Positions 44,303-57,213 of a stretch of DNA of 64,000 bases are shown in pieces (position 1 is the first letter of the stretch; the number at the start of each line of letters is the position of its first letter). The stretch is from Arbacia lixula (lineage: Eukaryota > Echinodermata > Echinoidea > Arbacioida > Arbaciidae). The notes beneath the pieces were generated by a model, which had not been told where the DNA came from, did not search any database, and worked only from the letters and a program-made list of their open reading frames with translations. The DNA is taken from assembly GCA_963669155.1 (NCBI GenBank), contig OZ022581.1, positions 17,317,027 through 17,381,026 on the forward strand. The letters run 5' to 3'. Made by a program: the position numbers and the translations under genes.

Positions 44303-44830
44303 AGCAGCGCTTCTTTCCTTTGTGAAAAATACTATGTGGCAGCCGTCTTCAACTTGATACAAGCACAATGACAGGAATTTGTTTTTGTCTTGTACGGATG
44401 GGGATGGAGGAGCAAGGCAACAGCAAACATCATCTTGAGCCTTCAGATTGATACGATTCATTGGTTCTCTCCCGAATAGCGGAGACATAACTCTGTTGCA
44501 GCCATTTTCAACTTGCAAGTACAATTACGGTACTTTTGCTGTTGTATGGATGGGGATGAGTTTGAGACTTGGGATGATATGCTCATAGTGCTGCGCAACA
44601 TTTCTCAGAACAGTATGATACATTGCTACTTTCTTCCATAGAGGAGTACTTTGTTGCAGCCACGTCCAACTTGCATGCAGGATTACTGTGCTACTGTTGG
44701 CTTGTACGGATAGGTATGAAGAGGTGCTTTAACAACTGTCATCTTTTTAAGTCCTGAGAGGCAGAACGATTTGATCTATCGCTTCTTCCTAAATGGAAGA
44801 GACAAACTATGATGTTCTCCTAAATATGTT
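44303..44830 (+). repeat. Degenerate ~158-bp repeat in the TMEM170 3' UTR region
   Basis: The block GT(G/T)GCAGCC....CAACTTG recurs at about 44336, 44495 and 44653, each followed by a TGTA(C/T)GGAT(G/A)GG block. A fourth, weaker unit starts near 44780. No coding potential; presumed 3' UTR or downstream sequence. Confidence 0.65.
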
Positions 44831-45535
44831 AACGTACTCTTCATGGATAAAGCGCTAGTGATAATCGTTTGTCTCACAATACATGGTCAACAAGGAATTT
44901 AAAAAGATCACGATGTCTTGTGCGTCGCTGTAACACTTCATGAGGTGTGATAAAAAAATGTAGTGAGTAGGGGTTTAAATACCCTTTGGTCAGTGCAGGA
45001 CACTAATCCAAAACCCGCTCGTAAACGGTCAAAGGACGAAGCCCAATATTATTGGCTGGTGCACCTGAATGCTCGACCAAACAATGTGTAACATTTTGTT
45101 ACCTTTTATCAAAGGCGGAGCGAACTGTGTGTGGTCTCTCATTGACTGTGTGCTATAAATATGTAGTCTTAAAATATACATTTTCAGATAACTATACTAG
45201 TAATGCAGAGAATTAACCTATAATTGTATTTGTATAGAAAAAATAAGATGTTTCGAGAGGAAAAGTAGTTTGATTAATGCGATACAAATGCAAGTAGTTA
45301 ATTAGCATGTTATTCAAGCGGGTCTGTATAACTAGTCTACATTAACATTATGGGTAAGGAAACTGGCCAGGTAAAAGTACTTTGGGACTTGAGATGGCGC
45401 TATTAGTTCGTATCTGCTTTAATGGAAAGGGACCCAGCTGGTAATAAGTATGCACTGTAATCACAGCAAAACTGTTTTTCCATAATTTCATAAAATGTCA
45501 ACGATTCCTTCCTGGGGGGTGTTTCGCCAAGCTGT

Positions 45536-45668
45536 TCGCAAGCTACGAACGACTTTACGAACGACTGGTGATCCCTTCTTGTGCTAAATGCGATACCACA
45601 CTTAGTGCATTGAGAATATGATTTAGCACAAGAAGGAATCACCAGTCGTTCGTAAAGGTGTTCGTAAG
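45536..45668. mobile_element. Fold-back element with ACGAACGACT arms
   Basis: TTTACGAACGACTGGTGATC on the left is inverted as GATTCACCAGTCGTTCGTAAA (near-perfect) on the right, and the pairing extends through CTTCTTGTGCTAAAT. The loop is about 30 bases. Confidence 0.75.
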
Positions 45669-46015
45669 TTTTGAACTTTTGACAGAAATCTGCTGTTTCA
45701 AGTTTTCATTTTGTGATGTTACGTGCGAGATGCTCTCCCATATGTTGTGAGTTAATTTTTTTTCCATTTTTTTCTCAAAAGGGTGCATACCATTTTACAT
45801 AATTATGCATTTAATATATCATTAGACACTTGCTTTCCTCTATGGAAAAGATATATTCCTTCATTAAAAATCAGAAAAAGGTGTATGTATGGAATTGAAG
45901 AGGATACAGAGGAGATAGCATCTCGCACATGACATCACAAAATTTAAAACTTAAAATTTGAAAATCATAACTTTATCCTTTAACAGATTTTCTTCAAACC
46001 TTCACGTATGTTTCT

Positions 46016-47333
46016 TTAACCCTATATAGCCTGGGCTATTGTGAAAACCGACGGGGGCAAAAAAAGCCCCCCCCCCCCCCCCCTCAGATCTCGACCGTTG
46101 ATCGCGCGGTCGCGACGAAAATTGACACGCACATCACTGATGACGTAATCTCCACAATTCAATTGTCAATTGCATCAAAATTATTCAAATTTATTTTTAA
46201 TTAATTAATTATGCTAATTAATGAATAAAATCATAATTTGGTTGTAAATCTTTAAATATAGCCCCAAAACTGCTAGATTTTAGTCCAGACAGTCTTCTTA
46301 GGAGTATTATCAAATTCGGATTTTAAAGGTGATATTCATAGAAAATCAAAAAATATGAAGATATTCATCTACAGAAAGCTTATAAGCCATACAATGAGCT
46401 CGGATGACATTCAAACAATATATCACTTTCCAAAAAGCAAAATCAAGGTGAAAATAATCACCGTATTCTCGGGGACAAATTTGAGCTACTGTCATCCGAA
46501 ACGGCCTTTAGGTCTGACGTAAGAAACGGGAGGCGTTATTGTGCATCACACATGCCAATCCGCAGCTTCTTTTCCGCCAGAAGAATCAGGCATTGTTAAA
46601 TGAAACTGTGATGGAAGTTGCTAGTGGATTAACAGGTGTGATACACAATGGTCATTGTGAAGCATATCCCGGCTGTGACGTACACACAACGCCACTTTCC
46701 CTTAGGCGATTTTGTAGGTCACGAAGAGAGTCAATTTAGTGAAATTTGACTTTCATTAAACACATAACTGAACACTTTCATGGCATGTTAGCTGCATAAA
46801 TTGCTTTAATAACTCATTCAATTATAAAATAAACTATATTTATTTGATTTTATTTCCTATGAATATCACCTTTAAAAAAATTACAATATCAAATTTCTTC
46901 TTTTGTATTTTATTGTTTTTTTAATTTCTTATGTATTTTTTTGTTTTTTCGACTTTTATGTTTTTCATTGTTTTGTCGATGGAAATTGTTGGCAACACTA
47001 TTTCAGTCCTAAATAACATGAAATCTATTGTTTTTCATCAGTAGAAATAAAACTAAGGATACATTTATGAATTTTGGCTAGATACAGAATATGCATTGGA
47101 TTTGTACATAAAATCACGTTTTTGAGCAATTTTTGGTCTGATGTGCACGCATAAAATGTTACGTAACTTCGGAACCGCATACCCCCGCGTCGCAAATTTG
47201 GTCTTAAAAGTTAAAGAAGACTTGGAGAAAAAAAGTCATGAAACGTCGCGGTGCTTTCTTTACACGTTACATCTAGTCGGGGGGGGGGGCTGTTTTTGCC
47301 CCCCCCCCCTCCCCCCGGGCTAAATAGGGTTAA
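46016..47333. mobile_element. piggyBac-like non-autonomous element flanked by TTAA
   Basis: The ends TTAACCCTATATAGCCTGGG and its inverse CCCGGGCTAAATAGGGTTAA are flanked by the tetranucleotide TTAA on both sides, with tips CCCTAT...ATAGGG. This is the signature of piggyBac superfamily elements. A C run (near 46066-46083) and G/C runs (near 47279-47318) sit just inside the ends. The 1.3-kb interior has no transposase; the open frame at 46539-46739 is short and unremarkable. Confidence 0.8.
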
Positions 47334-47639
47334 GTTCTTGCTTTTATTGAAACCAATTAATCTGCAGGGAGGACTTTCCCTTTAAGGTTGCATAAACAAT
47401 TTATGATAAAGAACAAGCGTACTTTGCAACCATGTACCCATCAAGTTTCTACCCTGGATTCTTTGAAATGAAAGCCCACTGTACCTATATGTAAATGTAT
47501 ATATTTTATGAAAAAGAATATTTATTTGTAAAAAAAAATACATTTTGAGCATAACGGTGTAATATCAATAATGGTGTAGAATATTGAACAGGTCTGGTGA
47601 TACTGTTACTGTGTGAAATTTGTACTACATGTATAAATG

Positions 47640-47665
47640 CGAACAAATAAAGGAGACTGAAGTTT
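47640..47665 (+). terminator. Possible poly(A) signal
   Basis: AATAAA within GAACAAATAAAGGAGAC at 47640-47656. It could end a long TMEM170 3' UTR, but nothing in the sequence proves the link over 3.3 kb. Confidence 0.2.
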
Positions 47666-47722
47666 GATAAATTAGCATTGTCCATGTTGTGTCTTTAATC
47701 TGTTATGGCAATCATGCCCATG

Positions 47723-47815
47723 TACAGTAGAGCCCATCTATGAAGACAACCCCAAAGGAAACAGAAAATGTTGTCTTAGGAAACAGGTGGTCCTTACAGA
47801 CAGGTTTGTCTGTAC
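47723..47815. mobile_element. Short Tigger/pogo-like MITE
   Basis: TACAGTAGAGCCCATCTATG at the left and GACAGGTTTGTCTGTA at the right are diverged inverted ends of the CAGT(A/G)AAACC type found at 52417 and 62987. Confidence 0.4.
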
Positions 47816-49440
47816 TACAATTATTTCATATTATTTTATTCTCAATATTGCACATAACTAAGGTGATATCTTATAGTTATTTGCGATATTGAGATTACAG
47901 CATGCTGTACAATTAACTATGCATTCCATCAAGGGGGACTTATGGATATGATGTGGTAGTAAATTGAGACTTTCATATGAAACTCCTTCAACAAATTATG
48001 CTCATTTCCATACAACTTGGAGGATCACTTTGAATATTTCAATTCCAAGAACTGATAATGTTGTTTTATCACAAACTGATTTCTTGTATTTGTAATAATA
48101 ATAATAATTGTGTTTTAATAAGATGTGACTTCCAAAAGGAATAGTCCATAAAGCTTCTGTAACTCGATGTAGTCTCTTGGAAAGGTTCTGAAACTGATTT
48201 AATCAAAATAAATAGAACTCTTGCAAAATGCTGATACATGTATTTATTAAATTCTCCTGATAATATAATAAGACATGGAAGGAAAAAAAAAACACTTTAC
48301 AAACTGGAGAAGAGATATCTGCTCAAGTTAAATCAAAACGTGTGTTATTGCAATGTATAATACGATAAGTTGTTCACTTTTGACCCTGCATATATCCTGC
48401 AAGTAATACTGGTATTTGTCATCTGGAATTCCTACACATATTTTTAAGTTCAAATAATCAGAACTACACATTTTTATATACATGTATTACCACAATCAAA
48501 TCATTATACAGCTGCATATTGGAACAAAAAAATGACAACATAATTACATTTGTGGTACCTGTCGCTACAAACTAATTTGACTCACAAGCTGGAAATAAAA
48601 TATGAAATAAACACTTTTCTAATTAATAACTAGTTGCCATTGATGCATTTTTTTAAAAAAATGATACACATAAATCCAATAAAGAATTTTATCTGGCACA
48701 CAGATTTGAAATGCACAAAAATGCAACTAAGAATAAGATCAGATTTTATCGATCAGTATTTCAGTATCAAGTTTTACATGTAAGGTGAGGCATGCTGTGT
48801 TTTCTGCTTCTGCTCGATACTGTACAAACGCCTCAGTGATGTGGCTATCACGTACAGATTACCATGACGTGTCAACAACTGATTCTTAAAGTGAAGCACC
48901 ATCCAAATAACTTGATATGATTGAAAACAGAAGAAGAAAAAAAACAGATTGATGACAGTCTTAAGAGGAAAATTTAGACCAATGTCAGAAAGCTTTGAGA
49001 AAGATATTTTAAAATCTGAATTAATAGCCCTAAGAGCTGGCCAGTTTTATTGTCTGTAAATGCCATAATGAGCATCGTCCTATTTCTGCATTGTGCGCAA
49101 GAAAACTGAAAAGTCCTCAGCTCAGAGGGGTTACATTTTGCATCTCTACGAGGTGCTAGTAAATGGAGTTGCATATGACGATTATCCGGATTCACTTTTA
49201 AGATTTTCCCAAACTCACAACTTTCTCATAATTTTGATCACACTTTATTCAGACCCGTCAATCTACTTCTTGGATAGCTCAATTCAAATTAAAACATTTC
49301 TGATGTTTTATTCTCTCTCTTTTACCTCTTCCATGCTTCATTTTGCCTCCACAGTCAGACAAAACACATTTGTAGCACTGACATATTAGTAATCACATTC
49401 ATTATAACACAATAAAAGGGTAGCCCTTTATATATTTTTT
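47816..49440. other. Spacer and presumed ECI2 3' UTR
   Basis: AT-rich. The minus strand has an AATAAA at about 48248-48243 and others nearby, any of which could end ECI2. No other gene was seen. Confidence 0.35.
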
Positions 49441-52400
49441 TTAAAGCTTTGACTTTGAGAAGAAATTCATAATGGCCTGCGCACACTCGTCCGACGTCCA
49501 TCGCTCGATGAGGAGGTCGCATTCCGCTCGGTTGACCTTGTGAAGGAGGTCACGCTCTGTGTCTCGGATCAGCTTCTTAGACAGCTGGAGGGCCTGTTGA
49601 GTGTGTGGGGTTGGGAAAGGGGGGGGTAGAGGAAAGAAAATGAAGGTTAATTCCAGTACTTGGGGGGGGGGGGGGGGGGGTTGCCAATTGAACAATAATA
49701 TATAGCACTCTCCGAGTAAAAATACTCTCCATCTTAATATCACACCTCCATTTGTTCATAGCAATATCATTATGACATTTAATAAATGATCTAAACGCAA
49801 TGAATGAGGGATGCTTACTTTGGAATTTACATACAAATAAACAACACAAACATTTTTTGATTTGATTAGACTTTGTAAGGAAGCTTTCTATCATTTGTTT
49901 TTACAAATGATAGAAAGCTTCCTAACAAAGTCTAATCAAATCAAAAAGTTTGTTCCAGACTGGTTTGACGATTGCACGCTCACAAAATAAATGAATCAAC
50001 ATTTCTCCAACCTTATCACAGAATGAACAGATTGAGGAAACCCTTCTTTTCATCTTATGTTATATGCAAAAACTATCCAATGCAATGCAACTGTGGAACA
50101 ATTCAAAATGAAATTAAGAAAAGTGTGAGGCAATCATGAATTCAAATTACGGGTATATACTTACATTTCTTGGCAGTTGTGCATATTCCTTGATTTTCTT
50201 GTCTACGGTGTCCTTGAACTGGGCATCAGGAATAACTTCAGTGACGAGGCCTCGCTCACAGGCCTCCTGGGCAGTCAGCTTCCGACCAAACAGCAAGACC
50301 TCATTCGCCTTCAAACATGGACGGAAGAGAGGGAGATTTGTACGTAATTTCAATGGACTACAAGAGAAATTTTGTTTCAATGGTATTTCCTCACATCTTT
50401 ATTCTTCAATTCCATAGTTAAAACGCAAGATTAAATACAGATAAAATAGAGACTTATATGATTTTAATACATTCTTTCCTTCTCTCTATTTGTTTTCTCT
50501 TCCTGTGTTGTCCATTGCCCTATGAAGCTTTTAATCTACATCTCTTCCTATCTCTCCTCCCCTCCTCCTGGTTTCTCTCTCAAGTTTCTTTCTAAAGTGG
50601 AAGAAAAACCTATCATTATCCTATCATTAGGCCTTTTTGCCAGATGAAATGCTGCCTAATGGGACTTGTGTGTACTACTTGTCAAAAAGTGCTTCAGTGT
50701 TGCAGAAAAGATAATAACTTACAGGATCCAGGGAGTCTCTGTGTAATGAGTCCATGAGAATGACATAATTCAGACTTCAATAGTTTATTAGACAAGGTAT
50801 ATCTGAGCACATAAAACCCACCTGCGCTGCTCCCATCATCTTGGGGAATGTGTAGGACGAGCAGCCTTCAGGGCTCTGGCCGAGAGCAGCGAAAGGAGTG
50901 TGGAATGTTGCCTGATTGGAGGAAACAAAAAGGAGACGATAAAAGTTATTCTTAAGCAAATCATTAAATTATCCAGCTTGATTTTTTTCTTACAATTAGC
51001 AACCAACACAGATGGTGGGTTATTTGAAATAATGAGTACCGGTACAAATCAATGAAATATCCATTTTATCATAGCATACACACACACACTCATCTTTTGT
51101 AGATATGAAAATTGTCTTGTTTACTGTAATTTCAGGCACATGACGCTGCCATTCAATGAACAGGATTGGATTTGAATACATTTTCACAAAATTATGATGT
51201 ATAATACATAAATTACTTTCATCATGTTATGTATTAAGCTCCTAGATGCAAATAAAAATAACAACACAGATCCAATCTTTCAATTAATGATTCTAAATTC
51301 AACAAATTCTAGCAAACAGCCATACGACATAGACTCGGTCATAAATATGGGATCACAATAATTCTCTATGTACATTGTATTTGCTCCCATTCAAAGATTA
51401 TCTTGGAATTTGCGAATGGCTACATGCAGCAATTTCACTACTGTGCCGCGACGGGTAAACACTAGTGTCCGACTACAGAGGGCGCTCCAAGCAACAGCGG
51501 CTTCAGAGGTCTTCAGTGTGAATATAGCCTTACAATGCTCCTTGAGAGACTTACTCTGTCTGATGCATAGACGACATCCATGAGCCCCAGAGTGGTGACA
51601 GACACGCCTACTGCTGGCCCATTCACAGCCGCAACCAGTGGCTTGGGGAAGTCCACAAAGGCATTGATGAAGATCCTGCAAGAAAGTTAGAAACACAACC
51701 CCATTGTTATATGTGTAATCATTCATCTACTTTCCATTTTCTTTCTAGTCTAAATCCATGTTAAATTGATGGAATATGAAACTACAGAAATTGGATGGCA
51801 CACAGCTGACATAGGTATGTCTCTGCCCTCATGCACAGATGCGGAAATATTCCTTCCATACCTCAAGATAATTGATTGTCCAATGTTTAGATATCTTGTT
51901 ATTTGACATAAATCTTGATCTTGTAATTGCACTTAACTTGACTTTTGACATATTTTGACCAAAATAAATTCAATGAAATTACTGCCTTAGGATACAAAAT
52001 GCCATCTACCACTTTGTGATGGAAGCATAAAAAATACCAAAATAAATAAGTTTACTTAGGGATGGTCTGAAATGGTAAAGATTTACGAGTCCCATTATAA
52101 TGGCAGAACCACTCTGCTTTCATCAACAGTATCGTTCGTTTCAATACTCCAACAACTCATTGTACTGCATCTCTAAAATACTTACTCTACTGAAAAAGGA
52201 AAGAAGGGGAAGGGAAGAAATGCAGAAATGAATAATAACAGGAATATTGACATACTACATCTGTATACTACTTACTCTAGCAGGTCGCTACCTTCTTTAG
52301 ACGCATCCCGTAGATTGCTGGGGTCAATGCTCATGAAGTTACTGAGGTCATTGCCACTGCAGTAGTAGTCTCCAGCTCCTGATCAACCATAGAAACAAAA

Positions 52401-55400
52401 CTTCTCTTTGTAAATACAGTCAAACTTGTCTTAGCAGCCACCTGTCTATAGCAGCCAACCTGTCTATAGTGGCCACTAAAATAATTCCCCTGGAAAGAGA
52501 TCATATGTTAAAGAACCTGTCTATAGCAGCCACCTAGAGGCCACTATTTCTGTTTCCCTTGGATGGCCACAATAGACAGGTTTCACTGTATGATGCAATT
52601 GCAAACAATAGCCACATCAAGTGTCAAGAAAGAACTTGTCATAGCTGATTACGCCAGCAGTCAGGAAATTCAGACAAATATTTCTGTTAGTTCAGACTAC
52701 CTTTGAAATCCAACACTCCACATCAAGGCTCAATTTGATATTTATTCAATAAAATATCAGAAAATAACAAAATGTATAAGGGAAAGGTAACAGGATATTC
52801 CTTTAAAAGGCCAAGGGCTTGAGAGAAATCAGATATCTTTTGGTAAAAAAATATGTTGCTGTACAAACTCCCTGGTAGTTCCGCCTGTCTGATTCTCAAA
52901 ATATTAGTCTTAAATGCCCTTCTGGCTCTCGACATATTGACCGATACATTTGCTCTATGGAATGTGCAGACAGACCTGTGACTACCGCTATCACCACACT
53001 GTCATCCTCTGCAGCTGTCTTGAAGGCCCGCCCCCATTCCTCGTACATCTGTGGACAGAGAGAGTGGAGATATCAGAGCTTCAAGACTTAAGATTCAAGA
53101 TAAACTTTATTTCCTTTATAAAAATCGCTTTCTGTGTGTGGACAAATAAAGGTAGCATAGAATATAAGCAATACATCTGAAGTTAATATTTACATAGTGT
53201 AAGACATGAAGTACACAATCAGTCATTCATAAAATGGACTGAAATTAAAGCTCCATGACAGAATCATTTATTACCATAGAAACAACAAATAGTATCTAAC
53301 CATTGACTCTGCCAATGCATTTGATAAAGGTTACAATCTCACAGCAAATTATGTTTGTTGAGTTAATGAAATAAAACACTTTGGTGATATCTTAGATAAT
53401 TTCTATGAAATTTAAGGGAGGTACTTAATCTAATAACAAGGCATTAGCAATATTGTGTCTCGCCCACTTGCGAAAATAACCAGAAATATCGCGATCTCCG
53501 TTGCTACGCAAAAGAATTGTATCCCTGACCTCAAATGACCTTTGACCTTATCCTGTGACCTCCAACGGTACCATAACATGAAGGTACCCCCAGTGCATCT
53601 ATGACCCAAGTTAGGTTGTAATCCAAGCAACCCATGTGAAGTTATTTGTCAAAACAGAGTCTTGCAGGTAAACTTTAACGTATGACCTCAAATGACCTTT
53701 GACCTTATCCTGTGACCTCCAACGGCACCATAACATGAAGGTACCCCCAGTGCATCTATGACCCAAGTTAGGTTGTAATCCAAGCAACCCATGTGAAGTT
53801 ATTTGTCAAAAGAGAGTCTTGCAGGTAAACTTTAACGTATGACCTCAAATGACCTTTGACCTTATCCTGTGACCTCCAACGGTACCATAACATGAAGGTA
53901 CCCCCAGTGCATCTATGACCCAAGTTAGGTTGTAATCCAAGCAACCTATGTGAAGTTATTTGTCAAAAGAGAGTCTTGCAGGTAAACTTTAACGTATGAC
54001 CTCAAATGACCTTTGACCTTATCCTGTGACCTCCAACGGCACCATAACATGAAGGTACCCCCAGTGCATCTATGACCCAAGTTAGGTTGTAATCCAAGCA
54101 ACCTATGTGAAGTTATTTGTCAAAAGAGAGTCTTGCAGGTAAACTTTAACGTATGACCTCAAATGACCTTTGACCTTATCCTGTGACCTCCAACGGCACC
54201 ATAACATGAAGGTACCCCCAGTGCATCTATGACCCAAGTTAGGTTGTAATCCAAGCAACCCATGTGAAGTTATTTGTCAAAAGAGAGTCTTGCAGGTAAA
54301 CTTTAACATTTGTGACGGACGACGGACGACGGACGGACGACGGACGGACGACGGACGGACGCCATTTGGATCCCTTAGTCTCGCCTTCACCTCCGGTGGG
54401 CGAGACAAAAAGTGTGAACGTGCCTTACCCCTTGACTATTTCTGCTATGTTAGTCATTGCCTGAGGATACGGTTCTCACTCCTTACCTTGGTTGTGATGG
54501 CATTCTTCTTCTTAGGCCTATTGAGTGTGATGGTTGCCACACCGCTGTCCACTGAGTAGGTCAGTCCATCGAATGTGGGTGCGTCCGTCGCTGGGGCTGG
54601 TCCAGCATCTGTCGATACTCCCTGCTGCGCCGCTAGGTCAGCAACAATCCCAATGTACTTCTCTCTTGCCTGATCCTGTTTAGTAGGTATAAGGAGCAAA
54701 GAGTCAAACTTTTAATTCTTTATTTGTTATTCTTTCTTTGGTGGCTTCTTATTTTGTATTCTTTGTTGTTAATAATCTTATTGAATGAATAAAATTTAAA
54801 ACAATCTTTAGATTTGCCAACTATACTGCTATGTTATATATAGACACCTACATATTGACTTTTAAAAAAGGCTACAGAATAACAAAGTGTCATAACAACA
54901 TACATTACAGTGGGCTTCAAATGTAGTAGGTGTTATAAAACAACACTTATTAACACCTAGTACATACTGTATCATCATAAAGGTAAATGAATATGCTACA
55001 GAGTTTGGTGCATGAAAGTTAAGTGGAAGGAGTATCGTTAGCAGTCACACTGTAGGAAAAGCCGGTGATCAGTACTCAGTAGGTCTGCATAACCATGAGC
55101 CCATACATATACAATCTCAGAACCTGCCATGCTTCTGTAGGCCTTGTGTTGGAAGTAACATGAGTCAAGGAGGCAACTGAACTTGATGTAGAATGATTTC
55201 TTTCTTCCTTATTTATGTATTTAATCTTGTTTATAAACAGAGCAGCCCCGTCAGTGAACTGGCACTGTTCTCCCTGGGGGCCCTGTGTACACATAATACA
55301 ATACATACATAATGACATGAATGAAGTTAACACACAATTTATATCCTAATTTAGTTGAATGAATTTGTTATTTATGTTATTTGAAATATTTGCCCTCATT

Positions 55401-56430
55401 ATGTTTATTGTTTGTTTATTTGAAAATGTGGAAATAAACATGAATACCTTGCTGTATTCTTATCATCATTATAATAAGGATATATCATAAGGGCAGCAAA
55501 GATCAACTGATAAAAATTATCATTTTACGCAAACATAGAAAGAGGATCAAAGCTTCCACATGCATCCTACATTATTTGATGGACATACCTGTGTCATGTC
55601 TCCAAGTGAGTTCCAAGCGGTCCACTTGGCCTTGCCTACAAAGTCGAATGCACCTGGCTTGGCTGTGTTGCACTTCCCAACAGTTGCCTGCAATGACAGA
55701 ATAGACACTGCACATTTCAGGAATAGGGACTCGCGTCATGTAAAATGAAAAACAAGTATTGATGTGCTTTGATAACTATGGAGTGCAATGGCTGATTTTT
55801 TTAATGCCTGTATGCACATGTTAGCTTTCAGGCAAATAATCCACATTTTACAGTGGTCCATGGTTCATTTGTTACCACATTTGTTCAAAATCAGCTCTTT
55901 GGGTTTCAAGTTTGTGTGATAATGCACACTTGCACACACAAGATATTTGACCTCTGAAGGATTTGACCTAAAATGTGTCTAAAATATGTATTGCTTGAAT
56001 ATACCTCCAATCACTGCATGGAAACAACATAAACGTGTCTTCTCTCTACAATATAAACATTTGTCAAAATCTGGTCAAAAGCAAATGCCAATAACATCAC
56101 AGTAAATTTATTTGACATCTCAATGCTTAGTGATCTACATTATAAACAGGATCATCCCTTTACTTCTAAAACTTCTCATCACCAAGTTGTTTTCTCTCTG
56201 TTTTTACTGACTGTAACCCCACTTGAAATGGGGTTCATCTTAAAATGATTGCAAGAAGTATTGATGTCATCACCTGCTTGAAGAGACCATATATCTGGAG
56301 CTTGACCTCGTTACCAGGGTCTTCCTTCAGTGTGTTGAGTCTGTCCTTGGCTGCGTTGAAGTCCGCTTCAGACATAGCCAACAGAGGGAGCTGTCTATGG
56401 ATTTGCCTGCGAGACACCGACGTGCATAAC
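49441..56430 (-). CDS. ECI2: Enoyl-CoA delta isomerase 2 (ACBP plus ECI domains)
   Basis: Nine minus-strand exons with GT/AG ends and matching phases: 56430-56274, 55687-55589, 54675-54487, 53048-52976, 52378-52276, 51675-51555, 50911-50822, 50308-50165 and 49593-49441. They give 375 aa from the first visible codon, or 357 aa from the internal ATG at 56375. An Arg/His-rich leader ([15 protein letters not shown]), likely mitochondrial, precedes an acyl-CoA-binding domain ([13 protein letters not shown]...KWTAWNSLG). Then comes the crotonase-fold isomerase: [30 protein letters not shown], and [10 protein letters not shown] with the catalytic Glu. The C-terminus is SKL, a peroxisome signal. The enzyme shifts double bonds of 3-enoyl-CoAs for beta-oxidation. 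The leader plus SKL suggests dual mitochondrial and peroxisomal forms from alternative starts. An upstream exon with the first ATG was not found. Confidence 0.95.
49662..49680 (+). repeat. 19-base G run
   Basis: An uninterrupted run of 19 G about 70 bp inside the last ECI2 intron, near the acceptor of the final exon. On the gene's sense strand it is a C run. Confidence 0.9.
49854..49947. repeat. Near-perfect hairpin in ECI2 intron
   Basis: Arms of about 43 bases around a tiny loop: TTTGATTTGATTAGACTTTG and its inverse, continuing through AAGGAAGCTTTCTATCATTT. One or two mismatches are seen. Confidence 0.85.
52417..52588. mobile_element. Tigger/pogo-like MITE with TA duplication
   Basis: TA-CAGTCAAACTTGTC at the left and GACAGGTTTCACTG-TA at the right. 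The interior consists of repeated CCTGTCTATAGCAGCCA-type motifs. In the ECI2 intron directly upstream (in gene sense) of the exon 52378-52276. Confidence 0.65.
53441..54412. mobile_element. TIR element with 157-bp minisatellite, copy 2 (ECI2 intron)
   Basis: Same ends as copy 1 (TGTCTCGCCCAC and its inverse). Five units of exactly 157 bp (phase marks 53526, 53683, 53840, 53997, 54154) are followed by a shorter GACGGAC tract (54314-54360). It lacks the ~160-bp AT-rich segment found at 35665-35830 in copy 1. Each unit has TGACCT-CAAA-TGACCT-T-TGACCT-(7)-TGACCT. Confidence 0.88.
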
Positions 56431-57213
56431 CTACAGTAAAGAAAAAAGATCAAGAATGGAGTGGTTAATTACAAAAATATTCTGATCTTCTTTATTGGTA
56501 CTCTCCATAGTAAGATTTCTGCTTCAAAAATATGAAATACAAATGAAATATCACACATAAACACACATGCACATTTTCACATACATAGCATGAGAATTGT
56601 ATTGTTCCAACTAACCTGATTTCAATCCAAAGTTCTTAAGACCAACATCGGGCAATCCTTGCTAATCAGACTGACTGACGATAGTCCCACTGGCAAACCC
56701 TATAGGCATTCTCATACTTCATTTTCTTTAATAAGACAATTGATATCATTGTTATATGGCTTTGCTTCCAGACTGATGGGTATTTCTGATGCCACACTCT
56801 ACTCTTACCGCAGTACTAGCTTACTCTCTCTATAGTTCTACTATGACTCCCAAGACATGGAGCACAGACTAGAAAATGAAAAGAATGAAAGAACGACTAG
56901 TCTTGTATGCCTTGAGTAGTAGACCCTGTTGAACAGTTTGGATTAAAATTATCAAACAGCCTGAAAGCCAGGCTAGCTAATATCTCAGGCTGGCACATGA
57001 GAAGGGTGGATTCAAACTTTGTAGTTCATATGCCTCAATCACAACGACTAGATTACAACTGTCAAAGTACAGGAAAAGATAAGCCATACTATATCTACAT
57101 CAGTAATGACGGAAGACAAACATCACTACAGTACAAAGTGCTCAACACGAGTACTCTCTGAAGATATTTTTAAATAAGTAATCACAGATGATTTGCGTCA
57201 GAGATTAAGAAAG
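56431..57213. other. Upstream region of ECI2
   Basis: It should hold the ECI2 first exon and promoter. A donor-like ATCAG/GTTAGT on the minus strand near 56611 is the only hint. I cannot place the exon. Confidence 0.25.

Noticed and set aside
46539-46739. 66-codon frame inside the TTAA element as transposase
   Set aside because: Far too short and without the acidic catalytic motifs of piggyBac.
53520-54300. Regular direct repeats as a CRISPR-like array
   Set aside because: Units are contiguous 157-bp repeats without unique spacers, in a eukaryotic intron and bounded by inverted ends.
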